From SZUA-36 sp963759155 (GTDB taxonomy: Bacteria; Pseudomonadota; Gammaproteobacteria; Xanthomonadales; SZUA-36): a stretch of DNA of 64,000 bases. The notes beneath the pieces were generated by a model. The model was not told the DNA's origin and did no database searches. It saw only the letters and a program-made list of their open reading frames with translations. The stretch is taken from assembly GCA_963759155.1 (NCBI GenBank), contig CAVWXX010000013.1, positions 248,001 to 312,000 on the forward strand, given 5' to 3'. The first letter of the stretch is position 1. The number at the start of each line of letters is the position of its first letter. The position numbers and the translations under genes were made by a program. This document shows positions 8,947-17,484 of the stretch, piece after piece.

Positions 8947-8975
8947 GCGACCCTTTTGCCAACGCCCACGTCTTA
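8947..8975 (+). promoter_or_regulatory. probable ECF-sigma autoregulatory promoter
   Basis: TGCGACCCTTTT at 8946-8957 and CGTCTTA at 8969-8975 resemble ECF-type -35 (AAC-like with a T-run) and -10 (CGTC) elements at proper spacing. Position directly ahead of an ECF sigma gene supports autoregulation. Expected initiation near 8980-8983 would give an almost leaderless mRNA; no ribosome site is seen before the ATG at 8983. Confidence 0.5.
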
Positions 8976-8982
8976 TTAAACG

Positions 8983-9576
8983 ATGAAGGGATCAGGCTTC
9001 GACATAGAACTGGACGAGTTGACACTCGCAGGCGCCAAGCGCGGTGATATGCGTGCCTGTGAACTTATCTATCGTAAGTACCACACGCAGGCTTTTACGG
9101 TCGCCATTCGCATCTGCAACAACCGGGAGTTAGCCCAGGATGTGACACAGGAAGCATTTATCAACGCGTTTAAACGCATGCACCAATACCGTGGTGACTC
9201 GCCTTTTTGGGGCTGGTTAAGACGCGTGGTCGTCAACCATGCCATCAGCGCGCTACGCAAACTGCCACGTCACGATGCGGTCGAACTCGAGGATTACATG
9301 TCCCCGCGCAAAGGTGATCAGGACGGCGTCGGGCAGTGTATGGACCTGGAGCAGGCGCTGGCGCAACTGAATAACGAAGACCGCGTGGTTGTCTGGCTGC
9401 ATGACGTTGAGGGCTATAAACACCTTGAAATCGCCAAACTGGTCGGTAAGACAGAGAGTTACTCCAAGACCCGGTTAAACCGTGCCCGGGCCAAACTCAG
9501 GGCACTTATTTCAGCAAGCGATACCCCGAGGGTAGCGGGCCTGGCTCCGGGCACAGCATCAAACGTAACGGCGTAA
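8983..9576 (+). CDS. ECF-type RNA polymerase sigma factor
   Basis: 197 residues. Region 2 (about residues 20-90, LIYRKYHTQAFTVAIRICNN then DVTQEAFINAFKRMHQYRG) recognises the -10 element; region 4 (about 120-180, DVEGYKHLEIAKLVGKTESYSKTRLNRARAKLR) recognises the -35. Followed after ten bases by an anti-sigma-like membrane protein and then a PDZ protein, the usual design for envelope-stress ECF systems. The start codon has no visible ribosome site and may be leaderless. Confidence 0.92.
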   Translation: MKGSGFDIELDELTLAGAKRGDMRACELIYRKYHTQAFTVAIRICNNRELAQDVTQEAFINAFKRMHQYRGDSPFWGWLRRVVVNHAISALRKLPRHDAVELEDYMSPRKGDQDGVGQCMDLEQALAQLNNEDRVVVWLHDVEGYKHLEIAKLVGKTESYSKTRLNRARAKLRALISASDTPRVAGLAPGTASNVTA

Positions 9577-9586
9577 AGAGAAATAC

Positions 9587-10138
9587 ATGACTGAACAGGA
9601 CAAACAGAATCAAACCTCATCCGACCCACTGGGCCTGAGCAAACTGGCCAGCGTTGAGCCCGGTTACGATGGCTGGAGTCAAATTGAATCTGCCCTCAAC
9701 AGACATAAAACCGGCAAACGGAGCTGGCACCGACATGGCGCCTGGCTGGCAGTTGCGGCCAGTTTTGTGCTGGTGATTAGCGTCGTCGTGTTTAACACAC
9801 AACGCCCGCCCACCGAGCTTATTGCACCGGAGTTTGCGACGTCTGGAGCAAACCCTGCGTCAGTAACAGTGAAAGACAATATAGATGCATTGATCGGATT
9901 ATCACAAAGCATGGAAGAACAGGTAGCGCAATTGCGAATGGAAACCGGCTCGATGCCAGCCGAATCCGCGGTTTATGTGGCCGAACTTGAAGACCTGATT
10001 GCGCAAGTGGATAGCGAACTGAGCGTGACACCCGACTCGATCGACCTGTGGGGGCAGCGCGTCAACCTGATGCTGGACCTGGCCCAGATATACCAGCAGC
10101 AATGGGAAATTGACTACGGCCGCATGGCGTCACTCTGA
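9587..10138 (+). CDS. probable anti-sigma factor, single-span membrane protein
   Basis: 183 residues. An N-terminal cytoplasmic part of about 50 residues is followed by one hydrophobic span (AWLAVAASFVLVISVVVF) and a periplasmic part with a helical, acidic segment. No zinc-binding HXXXCXXC motif is present. The position directly after the ECF sigma gene (ten bases) suggests that it holds the sigma factor at the membrane. This is an inference from layout; I do not recognise the sequence family itself. Confidence 0.7.
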   Translation: MTEQDKQNQTSSDPLGLSKLASVEPGYDGWSQIESALNRHKTGKRSWHRHGAWLAVAASFVLVISVVVFNTQRPPTELIAPEFATSGANPASVTVKDNIDALIGLSQSMEEQVAQLRMETGSMPAESAVYVAELEDLIAQVDSELSVTPDSIDLWGQRVNLMLDLAQIYQQQWEIDYGRMASL

Positions 10139-10159
10139 TTATTAACGAGGCAAAATTTA

Positions 10160-11527
10160 ATGAAATATCGAAACATTTTGGTGATAACCGTCGTAGCGCT
10201 TCTGCTCAGCCTGGGGGGCACTGCAAGTGTCACCGCTGATGAAGAGGTTGCGATAAAAGCCGAGGAAGCAGAATTACAGGCCCAGCTGGAAGCTGAATAC
10301 GAAGAAGCAATGTCCCTGGCAGAAAAGCAAAGACTGGCCGCAGAGGCTTCGGCTAAAAAAGCACGCGAGCAGTTGCAACTGGCTGCAGAGCAGGACAAGT
10401 TGTCAAATAAGGCAAGTGCCCAGGCCCGTGCACAACGTGAACTCGAAATGACAAAGATGCACGAGGAATTAAACCACACGCGTCGACAATTGCAGGAAAC
10501 AGCGCGTGAAATTGCAAGGGTTAACCGTGAAGTGGCACGCGCACGTGCAGAGCATCATTCTGCTGACCAAGTTGTCAGGAGTTCGGCAAGACCAATTATC
10601 GGTGTCATCCTGGGTAATGCAGATCGAAAAGGCGTAGAGGTGCTAGGCGTCTCACCGGATGGCCCCTCCGAGCGAGCTGGTATTAAAAAAGGCGATGTTA
10701 TCGTCGCTGTCGGTGGACGTGAACTCTCCAGCATCCAGTCATCGGGCGATGTAAGGGACGGGCTTCGCATTGCCTTGCGTGATATGGAGGCCGACAAACC
10801 CTTGACCATTTCAGTCCTACGTGAAAAGAAAACACTGAACCTGACGCTGGTGCCGGAAGTTCGTGAACCAATGAGCTGGCAATCTGTTACCCGGTTCCCT
10901 TCGGCTCCACGTGCGCCACGGGTGGCTGCTGCCGGGACTCCAAGCGCGCCTCAAGCACCACAAGACCCTGAAAGGGTTATCAGCGTGGAGCGCATTGTTG
11001 TACCCGAGATCGATACGGTCGAAATGACCATGCAGATAGAACAAATGCGGGCAGAGATTGAAAAGCGTCGCGCCTTACGAGAGTCCGGCGTGCATGAAGC
11101 GGGTGATGGTGAATGGGAGATTGAGTTCCACGAGCTGTCTGAATTGGGCAACTTTGCGCTGCAGGATGCCAACATCTGGTTTGGTCTTCCAATGACCCGG
11201 GGTCTGCGACTGGCTGAAGTTGACCCTGACCTGGGAGAGTATTTCAAAACCGACCGGGGTGTGTTGGTTCTGAAAGCCGAGAGTGATAATGAGCTCAAAT
11301 TGAAGTCCGGTGATGTGATTCTGCAGGTAGGTGAAACCGAGGTTAACTCCCCTGCCGAGTTCATGCGCGCTCTGCGAGACCTCAAACCCGGTGACGAACT
11401 GGTCATGGATATCAAACGCAACCGTAAAAGCCGAACACTCAAAACGGTCATGCCGGAAGACCGGACCAGTTTTTTCCTGCCGGGCAATGACAGCATGCAC
11501 ACAGTGACTATTACCTCCTCTCATTAA
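10160..11527 (+). CDS. secreted coiled-coil protein with two PDZ domains
   Basis: 455 residues. A signal peptide (first 25 residues, ending near TVTADEE) is followed by a long Ala/Glu/Gln-rich coiled coil (about 27-130), a first PDZ domain (about 145-230, GVEVLGVSPDGPSERAGIKKGDVIVAVGG), a Pro/Ala-rich linker, and a second PDZ-like domain (about 365-440, KSGDVILQVGETEVNSPAEF). There is no protease domain. It is the third gene of the ECF operon. In analogy with other envelope-stress systems it could sense misfolded envelope proteins or tether a protease, but that is inference. Confidence 0.85.
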   Translation: MKYRNILVITVVALLLSLGGTASVTADEEVAIKAEEAELQAQLEAEYEEAMSLAEKQRLAAEASAKKAREQLQLAAEQDKLSNKASAQARAQRELEMTKMHEELNHTRRQLQETAREIARVNREVARARAEHHSADQVVRSSARPIIGVILGNADRKGVEVLGVSPDGPSERAGIKKGDVIVAVGGRELSSIQSSGDVRDGLRIALRDMEADKPLTISVLREKKTLNLTLVPEVREPMSWQSVTRFPSAPRAPRVAAAGTPSAPQAPQDPERVISVERIVVPEIDTVEMTMQIEQMRAEIEKRRALRESGVHEAGDGEWEIEFHELSELGNFALQDANIWFGLPMTRGLRLAEVDPDLGEYFKTDRGVLVLKAESDNELKLKSGDVILQVGETEVNSPAEFMRALRDLKPGDELVMDIKRNRKSRTLKTVMPEDRTSFFLPGNDSMHTVTITSSH

Positions 11528-11534
11528 AAAAGAA

Positions 11535-11560
11535 GGGCCTGTGAGCATGATCACAGGTCC
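11535..11560 (+). terminator. hairpin after the ECF operon
   Basis: A ten-base stem (GGGCCTGTGA with TCACAGGTCC, one G-U pair) with a six-base loop sits just after the PDZ gene stop. There is no T-run on the plus strand; a run of T lies on the other side for the minus strand. Probably ends or protects the operon mRNA. Confidence 0.45.
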
Positions 11561-11723
11561 TGGGCTATACTTCCGGTTCTGAGCATCACAAGCTGAACGG
11601 AACCATGGAAGAACTCGAAAGCGCCATCAATAGGTTTGAAATTCCAGCCACTGATTTTTCGATTAGAATCCCCGATGGCAAATTGGCTCTTCTTTAAGCC
11701 AGACAACAGAGAAAACTAATATT

Positions 11724-13052
11724 GTGACTAATCCCAAAGTAGGCTTTGTAAGCCTGGGTTGCCCCAAGGCACTGGTTGATTCAGAACGGATCTTGACCCA
11801 ATTGAGAACTGACGGCTATGAAGTCGCCCCCAGCTATGACGGCGCGGATGTGGTGGTCGTTAACACCTGCGGTTTTATCGACAGCGCCCGCGCTGAGTCA
11901 CTCCATGCCATTGGTGAGGCGCTCAATGAAAACGGCCGTGTCATCGTCACAGGCTGCATGGGTGTCAATGAGAAAGAAATACGTGAACTCCACCCATCGG
12001 TACTTTCCGTCAGTGGCCCGCAACAATACGAACAGGTGGTTGGTGCGGTTCACCAATACGCACCTTTTGACAAGGATCACGACCCCTTTGTTGACCTGGT
12101 TCCACCACAAGGTATCAAACTGACGCCAAGGCACTATGCGTACCTGAAAATATCTGAAGGCTGCAACCATAAATGTACGTTTTGTATTATCCCCTCAATG
12201 CGTGGAAAGCTGGATAGCAGACCCGCAGGCGATGTTCTAAGGGAAGCCGAAAGACTGGTGGATTCAGGCGTCAGAGAACTGCTCGTCATTTCCCAGGATA
12301 CCTCGGCCTACGGTGCTGATTTAAAGTATCGTCTTGATTTCTGGGGTGGCAAACCGGTCAAAAGCCGTATAACCGAGTTAAGCCGCGAACTGGGAAGCCT
12401 GGGCGCCTGGGTAAGAATGCATTATGTCTATCCCTACCCTCATGTTGATGAATTGATACCGCTGATGGCAGAAGGCCTGATCCTGCCTTATCTCGATATA
12501 CCGTTGCAACATGGCAGCCCGCGTATTCTCAAGTTAATGAAAAGACCGGCAGCTGCTGAGAACGCACTGACCCGGATCAAAAGATGGCGTGAGATCTGCC
12601 CGGAAATCACTTTACGCAGTACCTTCATCGTTGGTTTTCCCGGCGAAACAGATGATGATTTCCAACAACTGCTGGATTTCATTGACGAAGCCCAACTTGA
12701 TCGCGTTGGTTGTTTTCAGTACTCACCCGTCAACGGGGCACGGGCCAATGACCTGCCTGATCCTGTGCCTCCTGAAGTGATGGCGGAACGTGAACAAGCC
12801 TTTATGCAATTGCAGGCGGACATCAGCTACAACCGCTTGCAATCAAAAATAGGCAGCACACAGCAGGTTCTTGTTGATGCTGTTGGCGACGATGGCGCCA
12901 TAGCGCGCAGTTTTGCGGACGCACCTGAAATTGATGGCCAGGTATATATACAGGATGGTCAGCATCTGAAAGCCGGTGACCTGGTCGAGGTGAACATAAC
13001 GGATGCAGACGACTATGACCTCAGCGGCATGCTGGCAAACGCCGCATCCTGA
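11724..13052 (+). CDS. rimO: ribosomal protein S12 methylthiotransferase RimO
   Basis: 442 residues. A radical-SAM enzyme that adds a methylthio group to an aspartate of ribosomal protein S12. The N-terminal UPF0004 domain holds the first iron-sulfur cluster ligands (C13 in SLGCPK, a Cys in NTCGFID, a Cys in TGCMG). The radical-SAM CX3CX2C is at C147/C151/C154 (CNHKCTFC), followed by IIPSMRGKLDSRP. A C-terminal TRAM domain is present. The GTG at 11724 matches the family N-terminus. The rsmC-like gene follows after five bases. Confidence 0.96.
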   Translation: MTNPKVGFVSLGCPKALVDSERILTQLRTDGYEVAPSYDGADVVVVNTCGFIDSARAESLHAIGEALNENGRVIVTGCMGVNEKEIRELHPSVLSVSGPQQYEQVVGAVHQYAPFDKDHDPFVDLVPPQGIKLTPRHYAYLKISEGCNHKCTFCIIPSMRGKLDSRPAGDVLREAERLVDSGVRELLVISQDTSAYGADLKYRLDFWGGKPVKSRITELSRELGSLGAWVRMHYVYPYPHVDELIPLMAEGLILPYLDIPLQHGSPRILKLMKRPAAAENALTRIKRWREICPEITLRSTFIVGFPGETDDDFQQLLDFIDEAQLDRVGCFQYSPVNGARANDLPDPVPPEVMAEREQAFMQLQADISYNRLQSKIGSTQQVLVDAVGDDGAIARSFADAPEIDGQVYIQDGQHLKAGDLVEVNITDADDYDLSGMLANAAS

Positions 13053-13057
13053 TCCAG

Positions 13058-14083
13058 GTGTTTGCAGTCAGTCAAATCATTGCAAGGAACCTTCACCGGC
13101 GACCCGGCGGCGGTTCCGTCTTATGGATTAACCCCGAAAAAGATGATGGCTGGCGGGCGCTGGAATCAAGCTGCTCGTCAGTTAAGTTATTCACCCAGGA
13201 TTTTACCCGATACACCTACTTGAAGCAGACAGGCGCCGAGGTCGAATTTGCCGCGTTTCCATCGCTTGACGAGGACAAATTCGATTGGATTATTGTTAAT
13301 TTGCCACGCCAGAAAGCACTACTGGCCATGATGCTTGAATGCACGTCTGCTTTGCTGGCAAATGACGGTGTGCTATGGCTGGCAGGTGAAAACAAGGCGG
13401 GAATCAAGTCCGCAGACAGGCTTTTAAAACTGCATTACGGACAGGTCAGAAAAGTCGACAATGCCCGTCACTGCGGTCTGTATGAAGCAAGTAACCCCTT
13501 GGGACAGAACACTTTTAACCCGATGACCTACCGGCAACAATGGGAACTGACTTGTGCCGACTCAAGCATTGTGGTTTTGTCGTACCCGGGTGTATTTGCC
13601 AATGGGCGACTTGATGAGGGCACAGCCTTATTACTCAACGTCTTGTCCGGCATCAAACTGGAGGGTGATGTACTGGATTTCGCCTGTGGTGCCGGAGTGA
13701 TTGGGGCCTGTATCGCAACCCACAATACAAAAGCCCGCGTTACCCTGCTTGATTCAAGTGCACTTGCGCTCAGGGCCAGCACGGAAACACTCACGGCCAA
13801 TCATATCAGTGGCCAGGTGATCGCATCCGACGGCCTGTCAGAAGTCAATCAAAGCTACGATGCCGTTGTCAGCAATCCACCAATACACGCCGGGGTCAAA
13901 ACAGATAACCACCTCGGCATGCGACTACTGGAACCCATACAGAAACATATCAGGCCCGGTGGTATGCTGATACTGGTTGCCAATATTCATCTACCCTATG
14001 AGAAGTGGCTATCAGAACGGTTCAAAAAGGTCACAAACCTGGCCGCAAATGAAAACTTTAAAGTGATCATGGCAATAAACTAG
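13058..14083 (+). CDS. rsmC: class I SAM-dependent methyltransferase, RsmC-like
   Basis: 341 residues with two halves: an N-terminal degenerate domain and a C-terminal Rossmann methyltransferase. The SAM motif is LDFACGAGVIGA (about residues 207-218), and the catalytic SNPPIHAG motif is the NPPxH form of RsmC/RlmG enzymes that methylate guanine N2 in rRNA. RsmC acts on 16S rRNA G1207. The start is GTG, five bases after rimO, so both ribosome-modifying genes are probably one unit. RlmG is the main alternative. Confidence 0.82.
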   Translation: MFAVSQIIARNLHRRPGGGSVLWINPEKDDGWRALESSCSSVKLFTQDFTRYTYLKQTGAEVEFAAFPSLDEDKFDWIIVNLPRQKALLAMMLECTSALLANDGVLWLAGENKAGIKSADRLLKLHYGQVRKVDNARHCGLYEASNPLGQNTFNPMTYRQQWELTCADSSIVVLSYPGVFANGRLDEGTALLLNVLSGIKLEGDVLDFACGAGVIGACIATHNTKARVTLLDSSALALRASTETLTANHISGQVIASDGLSEVNQSYDAVVSNPPIHAGVKTDNHLGMRLLEPIQKHIRPGGMLILVANIHLPYEKWLSERFKKVTNLAANENFKVIMAIN

Positions 14084-14161
14084 TCCGAGTGGAATTATCT
14101 TGATTTAAAATGGTCGAATCCGGCGGCACTTGCCCGAACCCAATGAGGAAAGGAAAACATA

Positions 14162-14566
14162 ATGTCTCAAAAAACCCTAAAATTAATTTCAATCGCGGCT
14201 GCGGTTACCCTGCTGGCTGCGTGTTCAGAGCAGGACAGTGCCGGAGCACCTGATAGCACCAAAGCAGCATCAGAAGCCGCGCCAGTGACACAGGCCCCAG
14301 CGGATATAGCAGAACCAACGACACCAGAAACCGACGAAAACCTGGAAATGGTTATGGATCTTCCGGTCAATTTCTCTACACCGGAGGATGTTGCAAAAAG
14401 TATTGAAAAGGTAAGACAAGGGGCTGGTGATACAAAGGCGAAACAGCTTTCGATCGCCATGCAGTACATTTTGACCTACGACCTGAGTGTTGGTAATGAC
14501 AAGGAAAAAATGTATAAGAAACTGAATGGCAGCACGCCCAATGAAATTATTGCGAGAATGAAATAG
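14162..14566 (+). CDS. small lipoprotein, DUF6694-like
   Basis: 134 residues. The signal peptide ends in the lipobox LLAAC with Cys21. A Pro/Thr/Ala-rich stretch follows, then a helical domain (about residues 60-134) ending in KLNGSTPNEIIARMK. The layout of a helical core followed by a 'lngkTaeEiia' ending recalls DUF6694 lipoproteins. A ribosome site (GAGGAAAGG) precedes the ATG. The function is unknown. Confidence 0.7.
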   Translation: MSQKTLKLISIAAAVTLLAACSEQDSAGAPDSTKAASEAAPVTQAPADIAEPTTPETDENLEMVMDLPVNFSTPEDVAKSIEKVRQGAGDTKAKQLSIAMQYILTYDLSVGNDKEKMYKKLNGSTPNEIIARMK

Positions 14567-14640
14567 CCGCAACGGAGGTCTTTTCCTGGTAAACACAAAC
14601 ACCCTGACGTAGCCGGGAATAAGGGGCAACTCATAAACAT

Positions 14641-15393
14641 ATGTGTGGAAAAGCAGCAGTCTCACACCTGAAATGGAAAGACGTGTACGCCTGGACCACC
14701 AGTCTCAACCCTGTTTCTGAGTTGCCCCCTGACCCGGCCACCAGGATAAACATCTCCCCCTCCCGCCTGCGCCGAAAATCCGAGCCGGATTCGCTCATCC
14801 GTGAGACCCTGCCTGCGATCTATACCGATGGGGAACTGGACCGGCCGACAGAGGCTTTCTGGCCATTCCTTCCTTACTGGTCTCACGGCCAGTTGCCACG
14901 CAACAAGGATGGCAAAATCATCTCGACTGCGAATGCCAGGCTACGTCACACTGGCTCGCCTTTTGCGCCTTCCTATATGGGTTCGTGGTCAAAAAACGCC
15001 AGGGTGTTGATACCGGTGTCGTGGTTTTATGAGTTCGACAGCCGCGTGCGGCCACAGGTGCCTTACGCGGTGTTCCCATTGCACGCACCATTCTGGATAT
15101 TGTGTGGTCTGGCTAGTTGGTACGTCGCTGACAATGGAAGCAGGACCATGAGTGTCAGCATTATAACGGTTGAGCCCAACGCCGTACTGAAGTCAGTCGG
15201 GCACCATCGCTCACCTGCGATACTGAGGAATCCGGACGAAGCAAAACAATGGTTGAGAGCACCGAAGCATGACGCACTGGCGTTATTGCGTCCGTTTCCG
15301 GAAGAAAGTATGGGTGTCGAAGCGGTACCGATGGGCATAAAAATCCCCGGTAACGAGGAGATTACGTTACCGGGGTGTCTTGATCGTCGCTAA
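14641..15393 (+). CDS. yedK: SOS response-associated peptidase (SRAP; YedK/HMCES-like)
   Basis: 250 residues. SRAP proteins crosslink through Cys2 to abasic sites in single-stranded DNA and shield them. Met-Cys at the very start places the catalytic Cys at position 2, fixing the start codon. Other active-site elements are seen: NARLR, VSWFYEF with the conserved Glu, and GHHRSPAIL with the conserved His. The 3' end of the gene holds a ten-base inverted repeat (CCCCGGTAAC at 15345-15354 and its complement at 15366-15375) that could work as a hairpin. Confidence 0.93.
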   Translation: MCGKAAVSHLKWKDVYAWTTSLNPVSELPPDPATRINISPSRLRRKSEPDSLIRETLPAIYTDGELDRPTEAFWPFLPYWSHGQLPRNKDGKIISTANARLRHTGSPFAPSYMGSWSKNARVLIPVSWFYEFDSRVRPQVPYAVFPLHAPFWILCGLASWYVADNGSRTMSVSIITVEPNAVLKSVGHHRSPAILRNPDEAKQWLRAPKHDALALLRPFPEESMGVEAVPMGIKIPGNEEITLPGCLDRR

Positions 15394-15414
15394 AACTTGA
15401 TAGGTCGCCAGGTT

Positions 15415-15921
15415 CTACCAACCCCAGGGGGCTTTGACCGAACTGACATTTGAACTTTGAGCAGTGTTCTTTCTTGTCACCTTGTAAGCTCTGCCGGCAA
15501 CTTCTTTTTTCTCTTCGCGATAAGGCCATCCAACGTTTGCATTCCGGCCATTCACGGATGTTTTATTGGCACTGTTTTCGATAAAGGCGTCAAGGCCGGT
15601 GGCCTCCCTGGTGCTGTGGTTGCCGTTACGAACCGAACCTTCGCCACCCTGCCAACCCCATGGAGTTTTCACAGGCGGTTTCGCCGGGTTTCTGCGGGCT
15701 GCGCTGGAAGGCGTTGCATGCCCTTTCCATCCCCATGGCGTGGAAGTATCGGCTGCGGTACCGTAGCGAACACCGCCAACATGCCTGGTTGGGTTCCCCT
15801 TGGCACTTGGCAGCGAGGATTTTTGAATATTTTTGCCCACGCTGACAAGCAGATTAAATAAATAAAGCACGACAAAAGCCGTGATAATACTGGCGATAAA
15901 TAATGAAATATAAAAAAACAT
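15415..15921 (-). CDS. membrane-anchored protein with PWGW repeats, unknown function
   Basis: 168 residues. One N-terminal membrane helix (about residues 2-28) is followed by a Ser/Asn/Gly/Lys-rich, probably disordered tail. PWGW occurs at 62-65, 87-90 and at the very C-terminus (165-168); a related GWPYRE segment sits at 131-136 and is followed by a basic GRAYKVTRK stretch. Short Trp-rich motifs on a flexible tether suggest peptide ligands for a partner domain, or membrane/peptidoglycan surface contacts, but I do not recognise the family. A perfect AGGAGG ribosome site supports the start and shows that it is a real gene. Confidence 0.75.
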   Translation of the reverse strand: MFFYISLFIASIITAFVVLYLFNLLVSVGKNIQKSSLPSAKGNPTRHVGGVRYGTAADTSTPWGWKGHATPSSAARRNPAKPPVKTPWGWQGGEGSVRNGNHSTREATGLDAFIENSANKTSVNGRNANVGWPYREEKKEVAGRAYKVTRKNTAQSSNVSSVKAPWGW

Positions 15922-16321
15922 GGTATTCCTCCTAACCCCAAAATCCTGCTTTCGAAGCTTAAAACGTATGCACAGTTAAATGTTCATACAAACAGCACTT
16001 ATAGCGGAGTGAATTTATACCGAAACTGTCAGTGAATACTGACTACAGTCTGACGAGAGTTGCCTCTTTCTTCCTTGTCTATTCCCGACGAATAACCCCA
16101 ACAGTCAGGAAGCGCCTTTCTTGGCTTTACTGCTTTGCGACGGACCAACGACCCCGAGCTAAGCCTGAACCAGTTTTGTTATCAATAACGTAAATCATTT
16201 ACGTTAATCTTCCCTGACAACAAACCTTCGATTTAAGTATAGCACAAGATATACGTTTTGCAGTTCGTGCTTTAAAAAAAACTCAACAATAATTGCACTG
16301 CAAACATATACTTGCAACAAC
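15922..16321. other. 400-base non-coding region upstream of the PWGW gene
   Basis: No gene is supported. It contains the strong AGGAGG ribosome site of the PWGW gene just before its ATG, an AT-rich stretch, and a 21-base palindrome at 16186-16206. An open frame at 16204-16485 on the minus strand mainly overlaps the protease gene and looks like a shadow. Confidence 0.55.
16186..16206. repeat. 21-base palindrome, possible operator
   Basis: TAACGTAAAT, a central C, then ATTTACGTTA: ten bases mirrored perfectly on each side. It lies about 270 bases ahead of the PWGW gene and after the protease gene. It looks like a dimeric regulator site more than a terminator because the stem is AT-rich and the centre is one base. 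Confidence 0.55.
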
Positions 16322-17299
16322 CTACTCTTTAAGTGATTGAATAAATTGGCCAAACTCATGCAAAATGACAGCATCAATAGCCCGACCAAAATTTGTATTT
16401 GAGTGGCGATTCCAACGTGAACCCTCAACCGGACCCGACGGGAATCTGTCAACAGGAAACAGCGCCGTACTCCAGTGGGAACCACTACGAATGCCGATCA
16501 GAAATTGCTGATCATCTAAACTGGCGAGAATCCCTCCACCCGACGCACCATCAGTCGAATCACAGTCATCGAGCAATTGACCTTTCCAGGTGCCACCGCC
16601 AATATCATCAGGACCGCTCTCAATGACCGTGCAATTTCGGCTCTGTTTGATGACATCGTCAACAGTATCAAATGCTATCAGCCTGAATTCACCACCGGAT
16701 TGTTGAAAAGACTCCAGGTTTAAAAACTCAAAACTCCTTAAACGAATACTTTGCCCGGGTTGATACTTTTTCCAGGGTTTGGGCACATGTAGAAACACCC
16801 AGTCGCCCTCCCCAAAATCCGCTCCACTGGTCATTTCGCGGGGGTCAAAGTTACCCATTCGAATGTTTTTAAGGTCAATCTTCGAGCCATAACCCGATGG
16901 TCTCTTCCAACCCATGAAGTAGAACTTACATTGTCTGAATCGCCTGTTCTTATCCAGGTTGTAGATAACGTGAGCGGCGCTCAGCAGCACGACCCCACCC
17001 ACATCGGAACTCAGTTCGCTAATATCGACCACCATGGCAGTGCCACGAAACCTTCCATCACAGACTATGCTTCCAGCGTTCATCCGTTGAGGTCTGTCAG
17101 AACCGCCCTTGCCGGGTGACACGGCGATCGGCGACCGGCTGTCTTCAATACCATTTTCCGGGTTTCCATCGCCATAAATACTGACAGGAACCGCACGGGT
17201 CGACTGAGCCTCTAACGGATGCCCAACGACGAGCATGACTGATACAGCCAGCAACCGTACGCTGCTTTTGAACTCACAAGTTTTGAAACGCTTGAACAT
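16322..17299 (-). CDS. secreted trypsin-like serine protease
   Basis: About 325 residues from the ATG at 17299; a longer reading from TTG at 17329 would add ten residues before the signal peptide and is less likely. A signal peptide ends near HPLEAQ. The catalytic His is in VVLLSAAHVIYN, a likely Asp is in FGEGDWVFL, and the Ser is in DGASGGGIL. Cys pairs suggest disulfides in the periplasm. It is a chymotrypsin-fold (S1-like) enzyme of unknown target. There are no PDZ domains, unlike DegP. Confidence 0.82.
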   Translation of the reverse strand: MFKRFKTCEFKSSVRLLAVSVMLVVGHPLEAQSTRAVPVSIYGDGNPENGIEDSRSPIAVSPGKGGSDRPQRMNAGSIVCDGRFRGTAMVVDISELSSDVGGVVLLSAAHVIYNLDKNRRFRQCKFYFMGWKRPSGYGSKIDLKNIRMGNFDPREMTSGADFGEGDWVFLHVPKPWKKYQPGQSIRLRSFEFLNLESFQQSGGEFRLIAFDTVDDVIKQSRNCTVIESGPDDIGGGTWKGQLLDDCDSTDGASGGGILASLDDQQFLIGIRSGSHWSTALFPVDRFPSGPVEGSRWNRHSNTNFGRAIDAVILHEFGQFIQSLKE

Positions 17300-17484
17300 G
17301 GTTGAACCGGCAAACTTAACGACCGTCAATTTATCGCTGCCTGTCGTCGAAGTCCACTATGACGAGCGCAATATTCGCCTTATCTCAGGTTGAACCGGGA
17401 CCCAGGCCGGTTTTTTGAGACAAAGCGCATGGGCGAGGAGTTAAGATGCGCTACCGGGTACATATAAAAGTGTAAAATCGCCTG

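Noticed and set aside
15345..15375. Inverted repeat inside the end of the SRAP gene
   Set aside because: It is within coding sequence, with no T-run; it may be chance or a weak terminator and I did not list it as a separate feature.
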